Shown here piece after piece: positions 26,285 to 34,787 of a stretch of 64,000 nucleotides of DNA. The stretch comes from JAYQKL01 sp038142705 (GTDB taxonomy: Bacteria; Pseudomonadota; Alphaproteobacteria; RS24). Position 1 is the stretch's first letter; the number at the start of each line of letters is the position of its first letter. A program made the translations under genes and the position numbers. The stretch lies in assembly GCA_965217015.1 (NCBI GenBank), contig OZ244224.1:310001-374000 (forward strand), given 5' to 3'. The notes under the pieces are model-generated. The model ran no database searches. It saw only the letters and a list, made by a program, of their open reading frames with translations, and had not been told where the DNA came from.

Positions 26285-26862
26285 AACTGGTATTTTTAGG
26301 CCCGCCAGGAGCTGGCAAAGGTACGCAAGCCAAATTGCTTGAAGATAATCATGGGCTGGTTCAGCTCTCTACGGGTGATATGTTGCGTGCGGCTGTCGCA
26401 GCAGAAACTGAAATTGGCAAGTTGGCTAAAGATATTATGGAAAAAGGCGATTTAGTGCCTGATGAAGTTGTGGTTGGGATTATTTCAGACCGCATTGAGG
26501 AAGACGATTGCGCTTCTGGCTTTATCCTTGATGGTTTTCCGCGCAATGTGGCGCAGGCAAAGGCACTTGATGCGATGTTGCATGATAAAGGCATGGCGCT
26601 GGACCATGTATTAGGATTGGTTGTTAATACAGATATTTTGATTGAGCGTATTAACACACGCGCTGCTGAGAACGCGGCTGCGGGTGGTGAAATTCGAGCC
26701 GATGATACGGCTGAGGCTCTTGCCCACCGAATAAAAGTTTACGAGGAGCAAACCGCTCCCGTTTCCGCATATTATGCGGAGCAAGGCCTGCTGCGAGAAG
26801 TTGATGGCATGCAGGAAATTAATGCGGTGACAGACCAAATTAAACAGGTTTTGTCGCTATAA
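26281..26862 (+). CDS. adk: Adenylate kinase (short-LID type)
   Basis: It interconverts ATP+AMP and 2 ADP in the cytosol. The P-loop GPPGAGKGT is at residues 7-15, the AMP site STGDMLRAAV follows, and GFILDGFPRNVAQAKAL is the second signature. It is 193 residues. The LID is the short form with no zinc-binding insertion (RAAENAAAGGEIRADD), common in alphaproteobacteria. It is translationally coupled to secY by a 4-base overlap. The block after it starts with a separate promoter. Confidence 0.97.
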   Translation: MKLVFLGPPGAGKGTQAKLLEDNHGLVQLSTGDMLRAAVAAETEIGKLAKDIMEKGDLVPDEVVVGIISDRIEEDDCASGFILDGFPRNVAQAKALDAMLHDKGMALDHVLGLVVNTDILIERINTRAAENAAAGGEIRADDTAEALAHRIKVYEEQTAPVSAYYAEQGLLREVDGMQEINAVTDQIKQVLSL

Positions 26863-26901
26863 AAGAGGAGATTGAAACACGCAGAATTCTTGTAAAATAG
26901 G

Positions 26902-26929
26902 TTGACTGACGCCGTGATAATCCTATAAT
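26902..26929 (+). promoter_or_regulatory. Sigma-70 promoter for the rpsM-rpsK-rpoA-rplQ block
   Basis: TTGACT (26902-26907) and TATAAT (26924-26929) are separated by 16 bases in the 190-base gap between adk and rpsM. The -10 is a perfect consensus and the -35 matches five of six. A start near 26936 gives a leader of about 115 bases. This is the best promoter in the window and implies that the alpha block is transcribed independently, in addition to any read-through from secY-adk. Confidence 0.8.
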
Positions 26930-27052
26930 CCGCCGCCAGTGTAGAGATTCAAATCTTTAAAAACCCTTTGAGCAAGAAATCTTGGAAATAAGCAGTTTGA
27001 TGCAGTTTTCCGGGAGTTTTTCGGTTTCAATAATGGACACGAGGAGAGACGA

Positions 27053-27421
27053 GTGGCTCGTATTGCAGGTGTAAATATTCCAACCGCGAAGCGCGTTGTA
27101 ATCGCACTGACTTATATTCACGGTATTGGAAACACAAAAGCGAAAGAAATTTGTGAAGCTGTCGGTATTTCTGCTGAACGCCGCGTGAACGAATTATCTG
27201 ATGCTGAGGTTATCAAAATCCGTGAAACGATTGATGCCAATTACATGGTTGAAGGTGATTTGCGCCGCGATGTGGCAATGAATATTAAGCGTTTGCTTGA
27301 TTTGGGTGTCTATCGTGGTTTACGCCATCGCCGTAATTTGCCGGTTCGCGGCCAACGGACCCACACAAATGCGCGTACGCGCAAAGGTCCAGCCAAAGCT
27401 ATCGCTGGTAAGAAGAAGTAA
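27053..27421 (+). CDS. rpsM: 30S ribosomal protein S13
   Basis: A head protein contacting P-site tRNA and bridging to L5. It is 122 residues from a GTG start after GAGGAGAG. ARIAGVNIPTAKRVVIALTYIHGIG at the start, the helix-hairpin region, and the basic tail RHRRNLPVRGQRTHTNARTRKG are diagnostic. It is the first gene of the alpha block. Confidence 0.98.
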   Translation: MARIAGVNIPTAKRVVIALTYIHGIGNTKAKEICEAVGISAERRVNELSDAEVIKIRETIDANYMVEGDLRRDVAMNIKRLLDLGVYRGLRHRRNLPVRGQRTHTNARTRKGPAKAIAGKKK

Positions 27422-27432
27422 GGATTAAAACA

Positions 27433-27819
27433 ATGGCTACTGATACACGTGTAAAACGTCGTGAGCGGAAGAACATTTCTTCAGGTGTTGCCCACATTAA
27501 CTCTACATTTAACAACACCATGATTACGATTGCAGATGCGCAAGGCAATGCAATTTCTTGGTGTTCTGCTGGTGCAATGGGCTTCAAAGGGTCGCGGAAA
27601 TCGACACCTTATGCCGCTCAGGTTGCTGCTGAGGAAGCTGGCAAAAAAGCTATGGATCATGGCATGAAAACATTGGAAGTGAATGTTAAAGGGCCTGGCT
27701 CTGGTCGTGAGTCCGCACTGCGTGCGTTGCAGGCTGTTGGTTTTACCATTACCAGCATTCGTGATGTGACGCCGATACCGCATAATGGGTGTCGTCCACC
27801 AAAGCGTCGTCGCGTTTAA
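27433..27819 (+). CDS. rpsK: 30S ribosomal protein S11
   Basis: A platform protein close to the E-site mRNA. It is 128 residues. KNISSGVAHINSTFNNTMITI, SAGAMGFKGSRKSTPYAAQ and the C-terminal TPIPHNGCRPPKRRRV are universal S11 motifs. It lies 11 bases after rpsM and 30 before rpoA. Note that rpsD (S4), which sits between rpsK and rpoA in E. coli, is absent here, as is usual in alphaproteobacteria. Confidence 0.98.
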   Translation: MATDTRVKRRERKNISSGVAHINSTFNNTMITIADAQGNAISWCSAGAMGFKGSRKSTPYAAQVAAEEAGKKAMDHGMKTLEVNVKGPGSGRESALRALQAVGFTITSIRDVTPIPHNGCRPPKRRRV

Positions 27820-27849
27820 ATTTAGACTTTATTTTAAAGAGGTATCGCT

Positions 27850-28869
27850 GTGATACAGAATAACTGGCAAGAACTGATTAAACCAACAAAGCTTGAAATC
27901 ATTCCGGGTGCAGACCCTGAACGTTCTGCGCGTATTGTGGCAGAGCCGCTTGAGCGTGGTTTCGGCCTGACACTGGGCAATGCGCTGCGTCGGATTATGC
28001 TTTCCTCCATTCAAGGTGCTGCTGTTACTGGTGTGCAAATTGATGGTGTGTTGCACGAGTTTTCATCTATTCCGGGTGTGCGCGAAGATGTGACGGATAT
28101 TGTTCTGAACATTAAGCAAATGTCTGTTGATGTGCATTCTGAAGGCATGAAACGCCTGACGCTGTCGAAAAAAGGCTCAGGTGTGGTAACAGCTGGTGAT
28201 ATTGAAGAAACCGCCGATGTGGAGATTAAAAACCCTGATTTGGTGTTGTGTACTTTAGATGAAGGCGCTGAAGTGCGTTTTGAATTTATCATCAACACAG
28301 GCAAAGGTTATGTGCCAGCAGAGAAAAACCGTCCAGAAGATGCCCCTATCGGGCTTATTCCGGTAGATAGCCTCTACAGCCCCGTGCGTCGTGTTTCTTA
28401 TAATGTTGAAAACACCCGCGAAGGGCAGGTTTTGGATTATGACAAGCTGACTGTTGATATTGAAACAGATGGCACAGTCACACCTGAAGATGCGTTGGCC
28501 CTTTCAGCGCGTATTCTGCAAGACCAGTTGCAGACATTCATCAATTTTGAAGAGCCTGAACCGATTCAGGAAGAAATTTCAGTGGCAGAAGAAGTTGGCT
28601 TTAACCCTGCCTTGCTGAAAAAGGTTGATGAGCTTGAGCTTTCTGTGCGCTCTGCCAACTGCCTGAAAAATGACAATATTGTCTATATTGGTGACTTAAT
28701 CCAAAAAACCGAAGCTGAAATGCTGCGGACACCAAATTTTGGTCGTAAATCACTAAATGAAATTAAAGAAGTTCTTGCAGAAATGAGCCTGCATCTTGGT
28801 ATGGAAGTGCCGAGCTGGCCACCTGAAAATATTGAAGAACTTGCGAAACGTTTCGAAGAAACTTACTAA
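27850..28869 (+). CDS. rpoA: DNA-directed RNA polymerase alpha subunit
   Basis: Scaffold for RNA polymerase assembly and target of many activators. It is 339 residues from a GTG start with AGAGG upstream. The N-terminal dimerisation domain carries AEPLERGFGLTLGNALRRIMLSS; the C-terminal DNA-binding domain carries ELSVRSANCLKNDNIVYIGDL and TPNFGRKSLNEIKEVLAEM. An acidic linker lies between them (around residues 232-252). The gene is flanked by rpsK and rplQ. Confidence 0.99.
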   Translation: MIQNNWQELIKPTKLEIIPGADPERSARIVAEPLERGFGLTLGNALRRIMLSSIQGAAVTGVQIDGVLHEFSSIPGVREDVTDIVLNIKQMSVDVHSEGMKRLTLSKKGSGVVTAGDIEETADVEIKNPDLVLCTLDEGAEVRFEFIINTGKGYVPAEKNRPEDAPIGLIPVDSLYSPVRRVSYNVENTREGQVLDYDKLTVDIETDGTVTPEDALALSARILQDQLQTFINFEEPEPIQEEISVAEEVGFNPALLKKVDELELSVRSANCLKNDNIVYIGDLIQKTEAEMLRTPNFGRKSLNEIKEVLAEMSLHLGMEVPSWPPENIEELAKRFEETY

Positions 28870-28893
28870 TCAGCGCGACTCTCGGAGACTAAT

Positions 28894-29319
28894 ATGCGAC
28901 ACGCTAAAGCTGGAAGAAAATTAAACCGCACACACAGCCACCGTAAAGCCTTGCTGGGCAATATGGCTGTTGCGCTTATTAAACATGAGCAAATCGTGAC
29001 AACCTTGCCAAAGGCTAAGGAATTGCGCCCATTTGTTGAGAAACTCATCACATTGGGTAAAAAAGGCGATTTGCATGCGCGTCGTCAGGCATATGCCAAA
29101 CTGCCAGATAATGAATGGGCTGCGAAGCTGTTCGACACTTTGGCAGAGCGGTACGCGGACCGACAAGGCGGCTATACACGCATTATGAAGGCTGGTTTCC
29201 GCTATGGCGATAACGCCCCATTGGCGGTGATTGAGTTTGTTGACCGTGACGAAAGCGCGCGTGGTCAGGATTCAGGGCCGGTGATGGTTGATGAAGAAGG
29301 CGAAGAAGCAACCGCTTAA
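28894..29319 (+). CDS. rplQ: 50S ribosomal protein L17
   Basis: An exit-side protein of the large subunit, 141 residues. RHAKAGRKLNRTHSHRKALLGNM is the N-terminal signature and the core ends with NAPLAVIEFVDR. An acidic tail of about 20 residues (GPVMVDEEGEEATA) follows, a third ribosomal protein in this window with such an extension. The terminator at 29349-29386 closes the block. Confidence 0.98.
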   Translation: MRHAKAGRKLNRTHSHRKALLGNMAVALIKHEQIVTTLPKAKELRPFVEKLITLGKKGDLHARRQAYAKLPDNEWAAKLFDTLAERYADRQGGYTRIMKAGFRYGDNAPLAVIEFVDRDESARGQDSGPVMVDEEGEEATA

Positions 29320-29344
29320 AGTTGAAGCTATGCCTTATCTAAAC

Positions 29345-30754
29345 ATGAAAAAGCATCCGATTTTACGCGGGTGCTTTTTTGTTTTTCTGCTGTTGTTTTC
29401 ATCTTTTAGCGCGCAGGCCGAAGCTTTATCTCAAGTGCCAAAAAACCAGCAGCAGCTGCACTTAACCTATGCGCCAGTTGTCGCGCATGCCGCGCCTGCC
29501 GTTGTGAATGTTTATGCCAAACGGATTGTCCAGCGGCGGCGCCCATCTTTGTTTAACGACCCGTTTTTTAATGATTTTTTTGGTCGGCAAAACCGCCCCC
29601 GCCAACAATTGCAGAACTCGCTTGGGTCGGGGGTGTTGGTGCGCGATGATGGCATTGTGGTGACCAATAATCATGTGATTGAAGGTAGCGAAAGCCTGAC
29701 CGTTGTGTTGTCAGACCAGCGTGAGTATCAGGCCGATATTTTGCTGGCTGATGCGCGCACAGATTTGGCTATTTTGAAATTGCGCACGGATAAGAAGACC
29801 CAGTTTCCATATCTTGTTTATCATGATGAAGATGAGGTAGAGGTTGGCGATTTGGTGCTGGCGATTGGCAATCCATTTGGTGTTGGGCAGACGGTTACAT
29901 CTGGTATTGTTTCTGGTTTGGCGCGCACGCAAGTGGGGGTGAGTGATTTTCAGTCCTTTATACAAACAGACGCGGCAATCAATCCAGGTAATTCAGGCGG
30001 GGCGCTGGTGACAATGGACGGGCGGTTGCTTGGGGTGAATACGGCTATTTTTACCCGCAGTGGTGGCTCAATTGGGATTGGCTTTGCGATACCAGCAAAT
30101 ATGGTGCGGCGGGTTGTGGAAGCGGCACTGGCTGAAAATGGGACAGGCCGCGTGAAGCGGGCATGGCTCGGTGCGCGCTTGCAATATGTAACACAAGAAC
30201 TGGCAGAAACATTGGGGCTGCCGCGCCCTATGGGGGCGTTGCTGCTGGAGGTGCATCAGCAAAGTCCCTTCGCGCAAGCGGGCTTGCGGTCTGGTGATGT
30301 TGTGACCGCCGTTGACAAGCGGCAAATCAATCGGCCAGAGGAATTGCGCTATCGGTTGGCGATTCAAGAAATTGGCGCGACAGTCAAAATTCACTATTTG
30401 CGCGAGGGTAGCAAATATACTGCGCAAGTGATGATGCGCGAAGCACCTGAAAATCCGCCCCGCAATCTTTATCGCGGACATTTGAGAAACCTTTTCTTTG
30501 GGATAGAATTATCCAATATAAACCCCGCCGTTGCGGAGGAGGTGGGGTTAAGCGAAGCCGCACGCGGTGTGGTGATTGTCAAATCTAACCCGCAAAGCCG
30601 TCTTGGGTTACAGATTGGTGATATCTTGCTGAAGCTCAATGGACAGGAAATTAAAAAAGTAGCCGATGCAGTAGTCAAGATTGAAGAAAACCCAAATCGC
30701 TGGTCTCTTGAAGTAAAACGTGGCAATAGAATAATCCGAAGCACAATTCGGTAA
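29345..30754 (+). CDS. Deg/HtrA-type periplasmic serine protease
   Basis: A secreted ATP-independent protease/chaperone for misfolded envelope proteins. From ATG 29345 it is 469 residues. It has a signal peptide with a KK start, a hydrophobic core FFVFLLLFSSF and probable cleavage after AQA (residue 25). The trypsin-like domain holds H110 (TNNHVIEG), D140 (ARTDLAIL) and S217 (NPGNSGGAL). Two PDZ domains occupy roughly 265-355 and 375-469. Alternative starts are ATG 29330 (MPYLN...) and a codon overlapping rplQ; none has a good ribosome-binding site. DegP and DegQ cannot be separated from the sequence. The rplQ terminator lies within its first codons. Confidence 0.9.
   Translation: MKKHPILRGCFFVFLLLFSSFSAQAEALSQVPKNQQQLHLTYAPVVAHAAPAVVNVYAKRIVQRRRPSLFNDPFFNDFFGRQNRPRQQLQNSLGSGVLVRDDGIVVTNNHVIEGSESLTVVLSDQREYQADILLADARTDLAILKLRTDKKTQFPYLVYHDEDEVEVGDLVLAIGNPFGVGQTVTSGIVSGLARTQVGVSDFQSFIQTDAAINPGNSGGALVTMDGRLLGVNTAIFTRSGGSIGIGFAIPANMVRRVVEAALAENGTGRVKRAWLGARLQYVTQELAETLGLPRPMGALLLEVHQQSPFAQAGLRSGDVVTAVDKRQINRPEELRYRLAIQEIGATVKIHYLREGSKYTAQVMMREAPENPPRNLYRGHLRNLFFGIELSNINPAVAEEVGLSEAARGVVIVKSNPQSRLGLQIGDILLKLNGQEIKKVADAVVKIEENPNRWSLEVKRGNRIIRSTIR
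29349..29386 (+). terminator. Intrinsic terminator after rplQ, inside the next gene's signal-peptide codons
   Basis: An 11-bp stem (AAAAGCATCCG, 29349-29359, with CGGGTGCTTTT, 29368-29378, one G-U pair) has an 8-base loop. It runs into six T, G and five T. It lies 30 bases past the rplQ stop. It overlaps codons 2-14 of the downstream protease: the stem encodes KHPILRGC and the T tract encodes the hydrophobic FFVF. Confidence 0.8.
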
Positions 30755-30788
30755 GGTGATAAAGCCGTTAATACGGCAAGGAAATAGA

Positions 30789-31790
30789 ATGAGCGGCGTT
30801 CAGATTTTAGAAATTCAATCAGACCAAGAGGGCATGCGCCTTGATAGATGGTTGCGCAGCCTGTATCCGCAATTGCGGCAGGGTGAAATTGAGAAATTAT
30901 TGCGCAAAGGTCAAATTCGGGTTGATGGTGCCCGCGCAAAATCCAATACAAGGCTCAATCGAGGGCAGCAAGTGCGTATTCCGCCCCTGAACACAATGTC
31001 TGACAATCGAAAGCCCCGCCGCCAGCCTGCCGCCCCTGCTGAATTGGTGGCGCAAGTGCATGATGCCATTATTTATCAGGATAACGATATTTTGGTGCTG
31101 AATAAGCCCGCTGGTTTGGCTGTGCAAGGGGGAAGCAAAACCCAGTTTCATCTTGATGGCATGCTTGATGAGTTGCAGTTTGAGGCCGATGAGCGCCCGC
31201 GATTGGTGCATCGCCTTGACCGCGACACATCTGGCGTGATGGTGCTTGGGCGTAATCGCAAAGCAACGGCTTTTTTAACCCGAAATTTTGCCGATAGGCA
31301 AACCCGTAAGGTTTATTGGGCATTGACCCATGGTGTGCCGCGCCCAGAGCAGGGGGATATCAATGTGCCTCTTATCAAGCGGGCGGCCGGCGATGGGCAG
31401 GAGCGGGTGCGCGTTGCAGGTGATGGTGAAGGCGGCGCGATGAAAGCGATGACACGGTTTGCTGTTTTGCAACGCGCTGGTCAAGAGTTTGCATGGGTTG
31501 CATTTCGGCCTATGACCGGACGCACGCATCAAATCCGTGCGCATGCTTTGGCGATAGGCCACCCTTTGGTGGGTGATGGTAAATATTTCAATGCTGAGAT
31601 TGAAACAGGTGGCGCATTGGCCGCAAAATTGCATCTGCACAGCGCGGCATTGACCATACCGCACCCTAAAGGTGACCTGTTTCATATTGAAGCCCCCCTG
31701 ACAGGCCATATGCTAGAGAGCTGGCAGTTTTTAGGGTTTGAACCATCAGAAGCCTATGACCCGTTTCCTGAAGATGAGGTGAAAAGCTAA
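30789..31790 (+). CDS. rluC: RluA-family pseudouridine synthase, RluC-like
   Basis: It converts uridines in 23S rRNA to pseudouridine. It is 333 residues from ATG 30789, which has AAGGA correctly spaced; the open frame begins at GTG 30756 without support. An S4 RNA-binding domain occupies about residues 15-65 (GMRLDRWLRSLYPQLRQGEI). The catalytic motif HRLDRDTSG at 141-149 gives D144 as the nucleophile, the same number as in E. coli RluC. FRPMTGRTHQIRAHA is the second signature. RluC rather than RluD is favoured by overall length and the S4 linker, but not proven. The stop overlaps the next gene by one base. Confidence 0.85.
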   Translation: MSGVQILEIQSDQEGMRLDRWLRSLYPQLRQGEIEKLLRKGQIRVDGARAKSNTRLNRGQQVRIPPLNTMSDNRKPRRQPAAPAELVAQVHDAIIYQDNDILVLNKPAGLAVQGGSKTQFHLDGMLDELQFEADERPRLVHRLDRDTSGVMVLGRNRKATAFLTRNFADRQTRKVYWALTHGVPRPEQGDINVPLIKRAAGDGQERVRVAGDGEGGAMKAMTRFAVLQRAGQEFAWVAFRPMTGRTHQIRAHALAIGHPLVGDGKYFNAEIETGGALAAKLHLHSAALTIPHPKGDLFHIEAPLTGHMLESWQFLGFEPSEAYDPFPEDEVKS

Positions 31791-32461
31791 TGCGGCTGGT
31801 CTTGTTTGATTGTGACGGCACGATTGTAGATAGCCAGCAAGCCATTATCACGGGCATGACGCAGGCAATCCAACAGGCTGGTCTTACGCCGCCGCCTGAT
31901 GCGACCATTTTGAAATCGGTTGGTCTGTCTTTGGAAGAGGCTATAACCAGCTATTTGCCTGATATTGCGCATGATTTGCGTATGGAAATTTTAGCCAGTT
32001 ATCGTGATATTGCACAAGAAATTGCCAGCCGTGAAGACCGTGGTGAGGTTTTGTTTGAGGGCATATCAGAGCTGATACAGGCGCTGGCCCAAGAGCCGGA
32101 CACATTTTTAGGAATTGTCACGATGAAATCGCGGCGGGGGGTGCATCGTGTCTGCCAAACGCATGGTTTTACAGAATTTTTTCAGGTTCTAAAAAGTGCA
32201 GATGATGGGCCAGGCAAGCCTAATCCCCAGCTTATTTTTGATGCCATGTCCGAGCTTGGTGTGGCGGCAGAGCAAACGCTGATGATTGGCGACACAATTT
32301 ATGATATGGCGATGGCAACCAATGCGAATGTGCTGCCGATTGGGGTGAGTTGGGGCTATAATCCGGTTGAGGAGCTGCAAAATTATGGCGCTCAACATAT
32401 TGTATCTAACACGCAAGAGCTTGAGACACTTCTTGCGCGATTGAAAGTCAATAACGCTTAG
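31790..32461 (+). CDS. HAD-superfamily phosphatase (phosphoglycolate phosphatase-like)
   Basis: A 223-residue HAD hydrolase. Motif I is FDCDGTIVDSQ with D7 and D9, motif II includes IVTMKSRRG, motif III is the lysine in GKPNPQL, and motif IV is MIGDTIYDMAMA. A helical cap lies between motifs I and II. Such proteins act on small phosphorylated metabolites; the substrate cannot be told from sequence. Its place between rluC and the ATP12 gene is a recurrent alphaproteobacterial arrangement. ATG overlaps the rluC stop by one base. Confidence 0.85.
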   Translation: MRLVLFDCDGTIVDSQQAIITGMTQAIQQAGLTPPPDATILKSVGLSLEEAITSYLPDIAHDLRMEILASYRDIAQEIASREDRGEVLFEGISELIQALAQEPDTFLGIVTMKSRRGVHRVCQTHGFTEFFQVLKSADDGPGKPNPQLIFDAMSELGVAAEQTLMIGDTIYDMAMATNANVLPIGVSWGYNPVEELQNYGAQHIVSNTQELETLLARLKVNNA

Positions 32462-32479
32462 AAGATGAAGTGATTTGTG

Positions 32480-33181
32480 ATGTCTAAACGGTTTTATGAA
32501 AATGTAACAGTGCAAGAGCGCCCCGAAGGCTTTGTGCTGATGCTTGACCAGCATGTGCTTAAGACGCCCGCAAAAAACAATCTGGTTTTGCCCAATGAAG
32601 CATTGGCGCAACTTCTCGCGCAGGAATGGGCGGCGTGTGATGATAAAATTGACCCTATGGCCATGCCCTATAACCGCCTTGTGAACACTGCTTTTGACCG
32701 CGTGCCAGAGAATGTTCAAGGGCTGGCTGATGAGTTCACGGCTTATACGAATAATGATTTATTGTGTTATTTCGCCAGCCACCCAGACAGTCTGGTTGCG
32801 CGCCAGCACGAAATCTGGAAACCCCTATTGGATTGGTGCAATACGCGCTTTGATGTTTCCTTAAAGATTGTTGAGGGCATACAGCCGATGGAGCAAAGCC
32901 CTGAAACCTTAGCCCGTATGCGTCAGGTTTATCTCAAAGAGCCTGATTTTGTTTTGCGCATGGGCGGTTTGAGCCATGCGACGGCTTTAATGGGATCTGC
33001 CGTTTTGGCGCTGGCGTTAGAAGCGCAGGAAATCACTTGCGAACAGGCTTATCAGGCGGCTTTTTTAGATGAGCATTTCCAGATGGAACAATGGGGGCAA
33101 GATGAGGAAGCGCAATCGCGCCTGCATTTACGCCAGCAGGAAATTCGCGAAGTTTCGTCCTTTTTTGAGGTTTTAGGGTAG
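32480..33181 (+). CDS. ATP12-family F1-ATPase assembly chaperone
   Basis: Homologous to mitochondrial Atp12, which protects the F1 alpha subunit before assembly of ATP synthase. It is 233 residues from ATG 32480. Recognisable stretches are the N-terminal RFYENVTVQERPEGFVLMLD, the conserved QEWAACDDKIDPMAMPYNRL, and the segment TNNDLLCYFASHPDSL. The family is confined to alphaproteobacteria and mitochondria, so it is a useful lineage marker. It is the fourth gene of the protease-rluC-HAD-ATP12 run. Confidence 0.92.
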   Translation: MSKRFYENVTVQERPEGFVLMLDQHVLKTPAKNNLVLPNEALAQLLAQEWAACDDKIDPMAMPYNRLVNTAFDRVPENVQGLADEFTAYTNNDLLCYFASHPDSLVARQHEIWKPLLDWCNTRFDVSLKIVEGIQPMEQSPETLARMRQVYLKEPDFVLRMGGLSHATALMGSAVLALALEAQEITCEQAYQAAFLDEHFQMEQWGQDEEAQSRLHLRQQEIREVSSFFEVLG

Positions 33182-33245
33182 AACTCTGCCCCAAAACCTA
33201 TTAAATAAATGTATCATTTGAAATAACAATTTTCTGGGTAGCACT

Positions 33246-34778
33246 ATGAAAAATATCATAGAAGAACTTAATGCAAGGCGCGCAGAAGCTCGTCTTGGTG
33301 GTGGGGAAAAGCGGATTGACGCGCAGCATGGTCGCGGCAAACTGACCGCCCGCGAGCGTATTGAATTATTGCTTGATGACGGGTCTTTTGAAGAAATGGA
33401 CATGTTTGTTGAGCATGATTGCCATGAATTTGGCATGGAAGATAAAAAAATTCCAGGTGACGGCGTTGTGACAGGCTGGGGGACGGTTAATGGCCGCCCA
33501 ATTTATATTTATGCTAAGGATTTCACTGTTTTTGGCGGCTCGCTATCTAAAGCCCATGCGCAGAAAATTTGTAAGGTTCAGGATATGGCCCTGCGCAATC
33601 GTGTGCCGATTATTGGCATTTTAGATGCGGGGGGTGCGCGTATTCAAGAAGGTGTTGATGCGCTTGGCGGCTATGCTGAAGTGTTTCAACGCAATACGCT
33701 GGCTTCTGGCGTAATACCGCAAATCACCATGATTATGGGCCCTTGCGCTGGGGGTGATGTTTATTCACCCGCCCTAACCGATTTTATTTTTATGGTGAAA
33801 AACACCTCTTATATGTTTGTGACCGGCCCTGATGTTGTGAAGACGGTAACAAATGAAGAGGTGACAGCGGAGGAATTGGGCGGTGCGAAAGTGCATACGA
33901 CCAAATCATCAGTGGCAGATGGAGCCTATAATAATGATGTTGAAGCGCTGACTGATTTGCGCCGGCTGATTGACTTTTTGCCAAGCTGCAATCAATCAGG
34001 TGTTCCATCACGAGATTTTTATGATGACCCAAAGCGTCAGGAAAAGTCTCTGGATACTTTAATCCCTGATAACCCGAACCTGCCTTATGATATTAAAGAG
34101 CTGATTTATAAGGTGATTGATGAGGGTGATTTCTTTGAAATTCAAAAAGATTTTGCCGCGAATATCGTTTGCGGATTTGGTCGCGTTGAAGGCAAAACAG
34201 TTGGTTTTGTGGCCAATCAGCCCATGGTGCTTGCGGGTGTTTTAGACAGCGATAGCAGCCGCAAAGCCGCTCGATTTGTGCGTTTTTGTGACTGTTTTGA
34301 TATTCCTATTGTGACGCTGGTTGATGTGCCAGGATTTTTGCCCGGCACCTCGCAAGAATATGGCGGGCTTATCAAGCATGGCGCTAAATTGTTATTTGCT
34401 TATGCAGAAGCCACAGTGCCAAAAATCACCATTATCACCCGTAAAGCCTATGGCGGGGCTTATGATGTGATGGCGTCTAAGCATTTGCGCGGTGATGTTA
34501 ACTATGCGTGGCCAACCGCAGAAATTGCGGTGATGGGCGCGAAGGGTGCTGTTGAGATTATTTTCCGCCAGTCCATTGGCGATGAAAAAGAAATCGAGAA
34601 GCAGACCAAAGCTTATGAGGATCGTTTCTTAAATCCGTTTGTGGCCGCCGAGCGTGGCTATATTGACGAGGTGATTATGCCGCATAATACGCGAAACCGC
34701 ATTGTGCGCGCGCTCCAGCTATTAAAAAACAAGACGCTGGATAACCCTTGGAAAAAACACGACAATATTCCCCTATAG
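33246..34778 (+). CDS. pccB: Propionyl-CoA carboxylase beta (carboxyltransferase) subunit
   Basis: It transfers CO2 from carboxybiotin to propionyl-CoA to give methylmalonyl-CoA. It is 510 residues, the usual size. The N-terminal AQHGRGKLTARERIELLLDD, the first oxyanion region (LDAGGARIQEGVDALGGY, then GPCAGGDVYSP) and the second (VDVPGFLPGTSQEYGG, then TRKAYGGAYDVMAS) are intact. Similarity is closer to propionyl- than to methylcrotonyl-CoA carboxylase. The alpha subunit follows after 9 bases. The 64-base upstream gap contains a small inverted repeat (AAATG-TAT-CATTT at 33207-33219). Confidence 0.93.
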   Translation: MKNIIEELNARRAEARLGGGEKRIDAQHGRGKLTARERIELLLDDGSFEEMDMFVEHDCHEFGMEDKKIPGDGVVTGWGTVNGRPIYIYAKDFTVFGGSLSKAHAQKICKVQDMALRNRVPIIGILDAGGARIQEGVDALGGYAEVFQRNTLASGVIPQITMIMGPCAGGDVYSPALTDFIFMVKNTSYMFVTGPDVVKTVTNEEVTAEELGGAKVHTTKSSVADGAYNNDVEALTDLRRLIDFLPSCNQSGVPSRDFYDDPKRQEKSLDTLIPDNPNLPYDIKELIYKVIDEGDFFEIQKDFAANIVCGFGRVEGKTVGFVANQPMVLAGVLDSDSSRKAARFVRFCDCFDIPIVTLVDVPGFLPGTSQEYGGLIKHGAKLLFAYAEATVPKITIITRKAYGGAYDVMASKHLRGDVNYAWPTAEIAVMGAKGAVEIIFRQSIGDEKEIEKQTKAYEDRFLNPFVAAERGYIDEVIMPHNTRNRIVRALQLLKNKTLDNPWKKHDNIPL

Positions 34779-34787
34779 GATCGGCTA

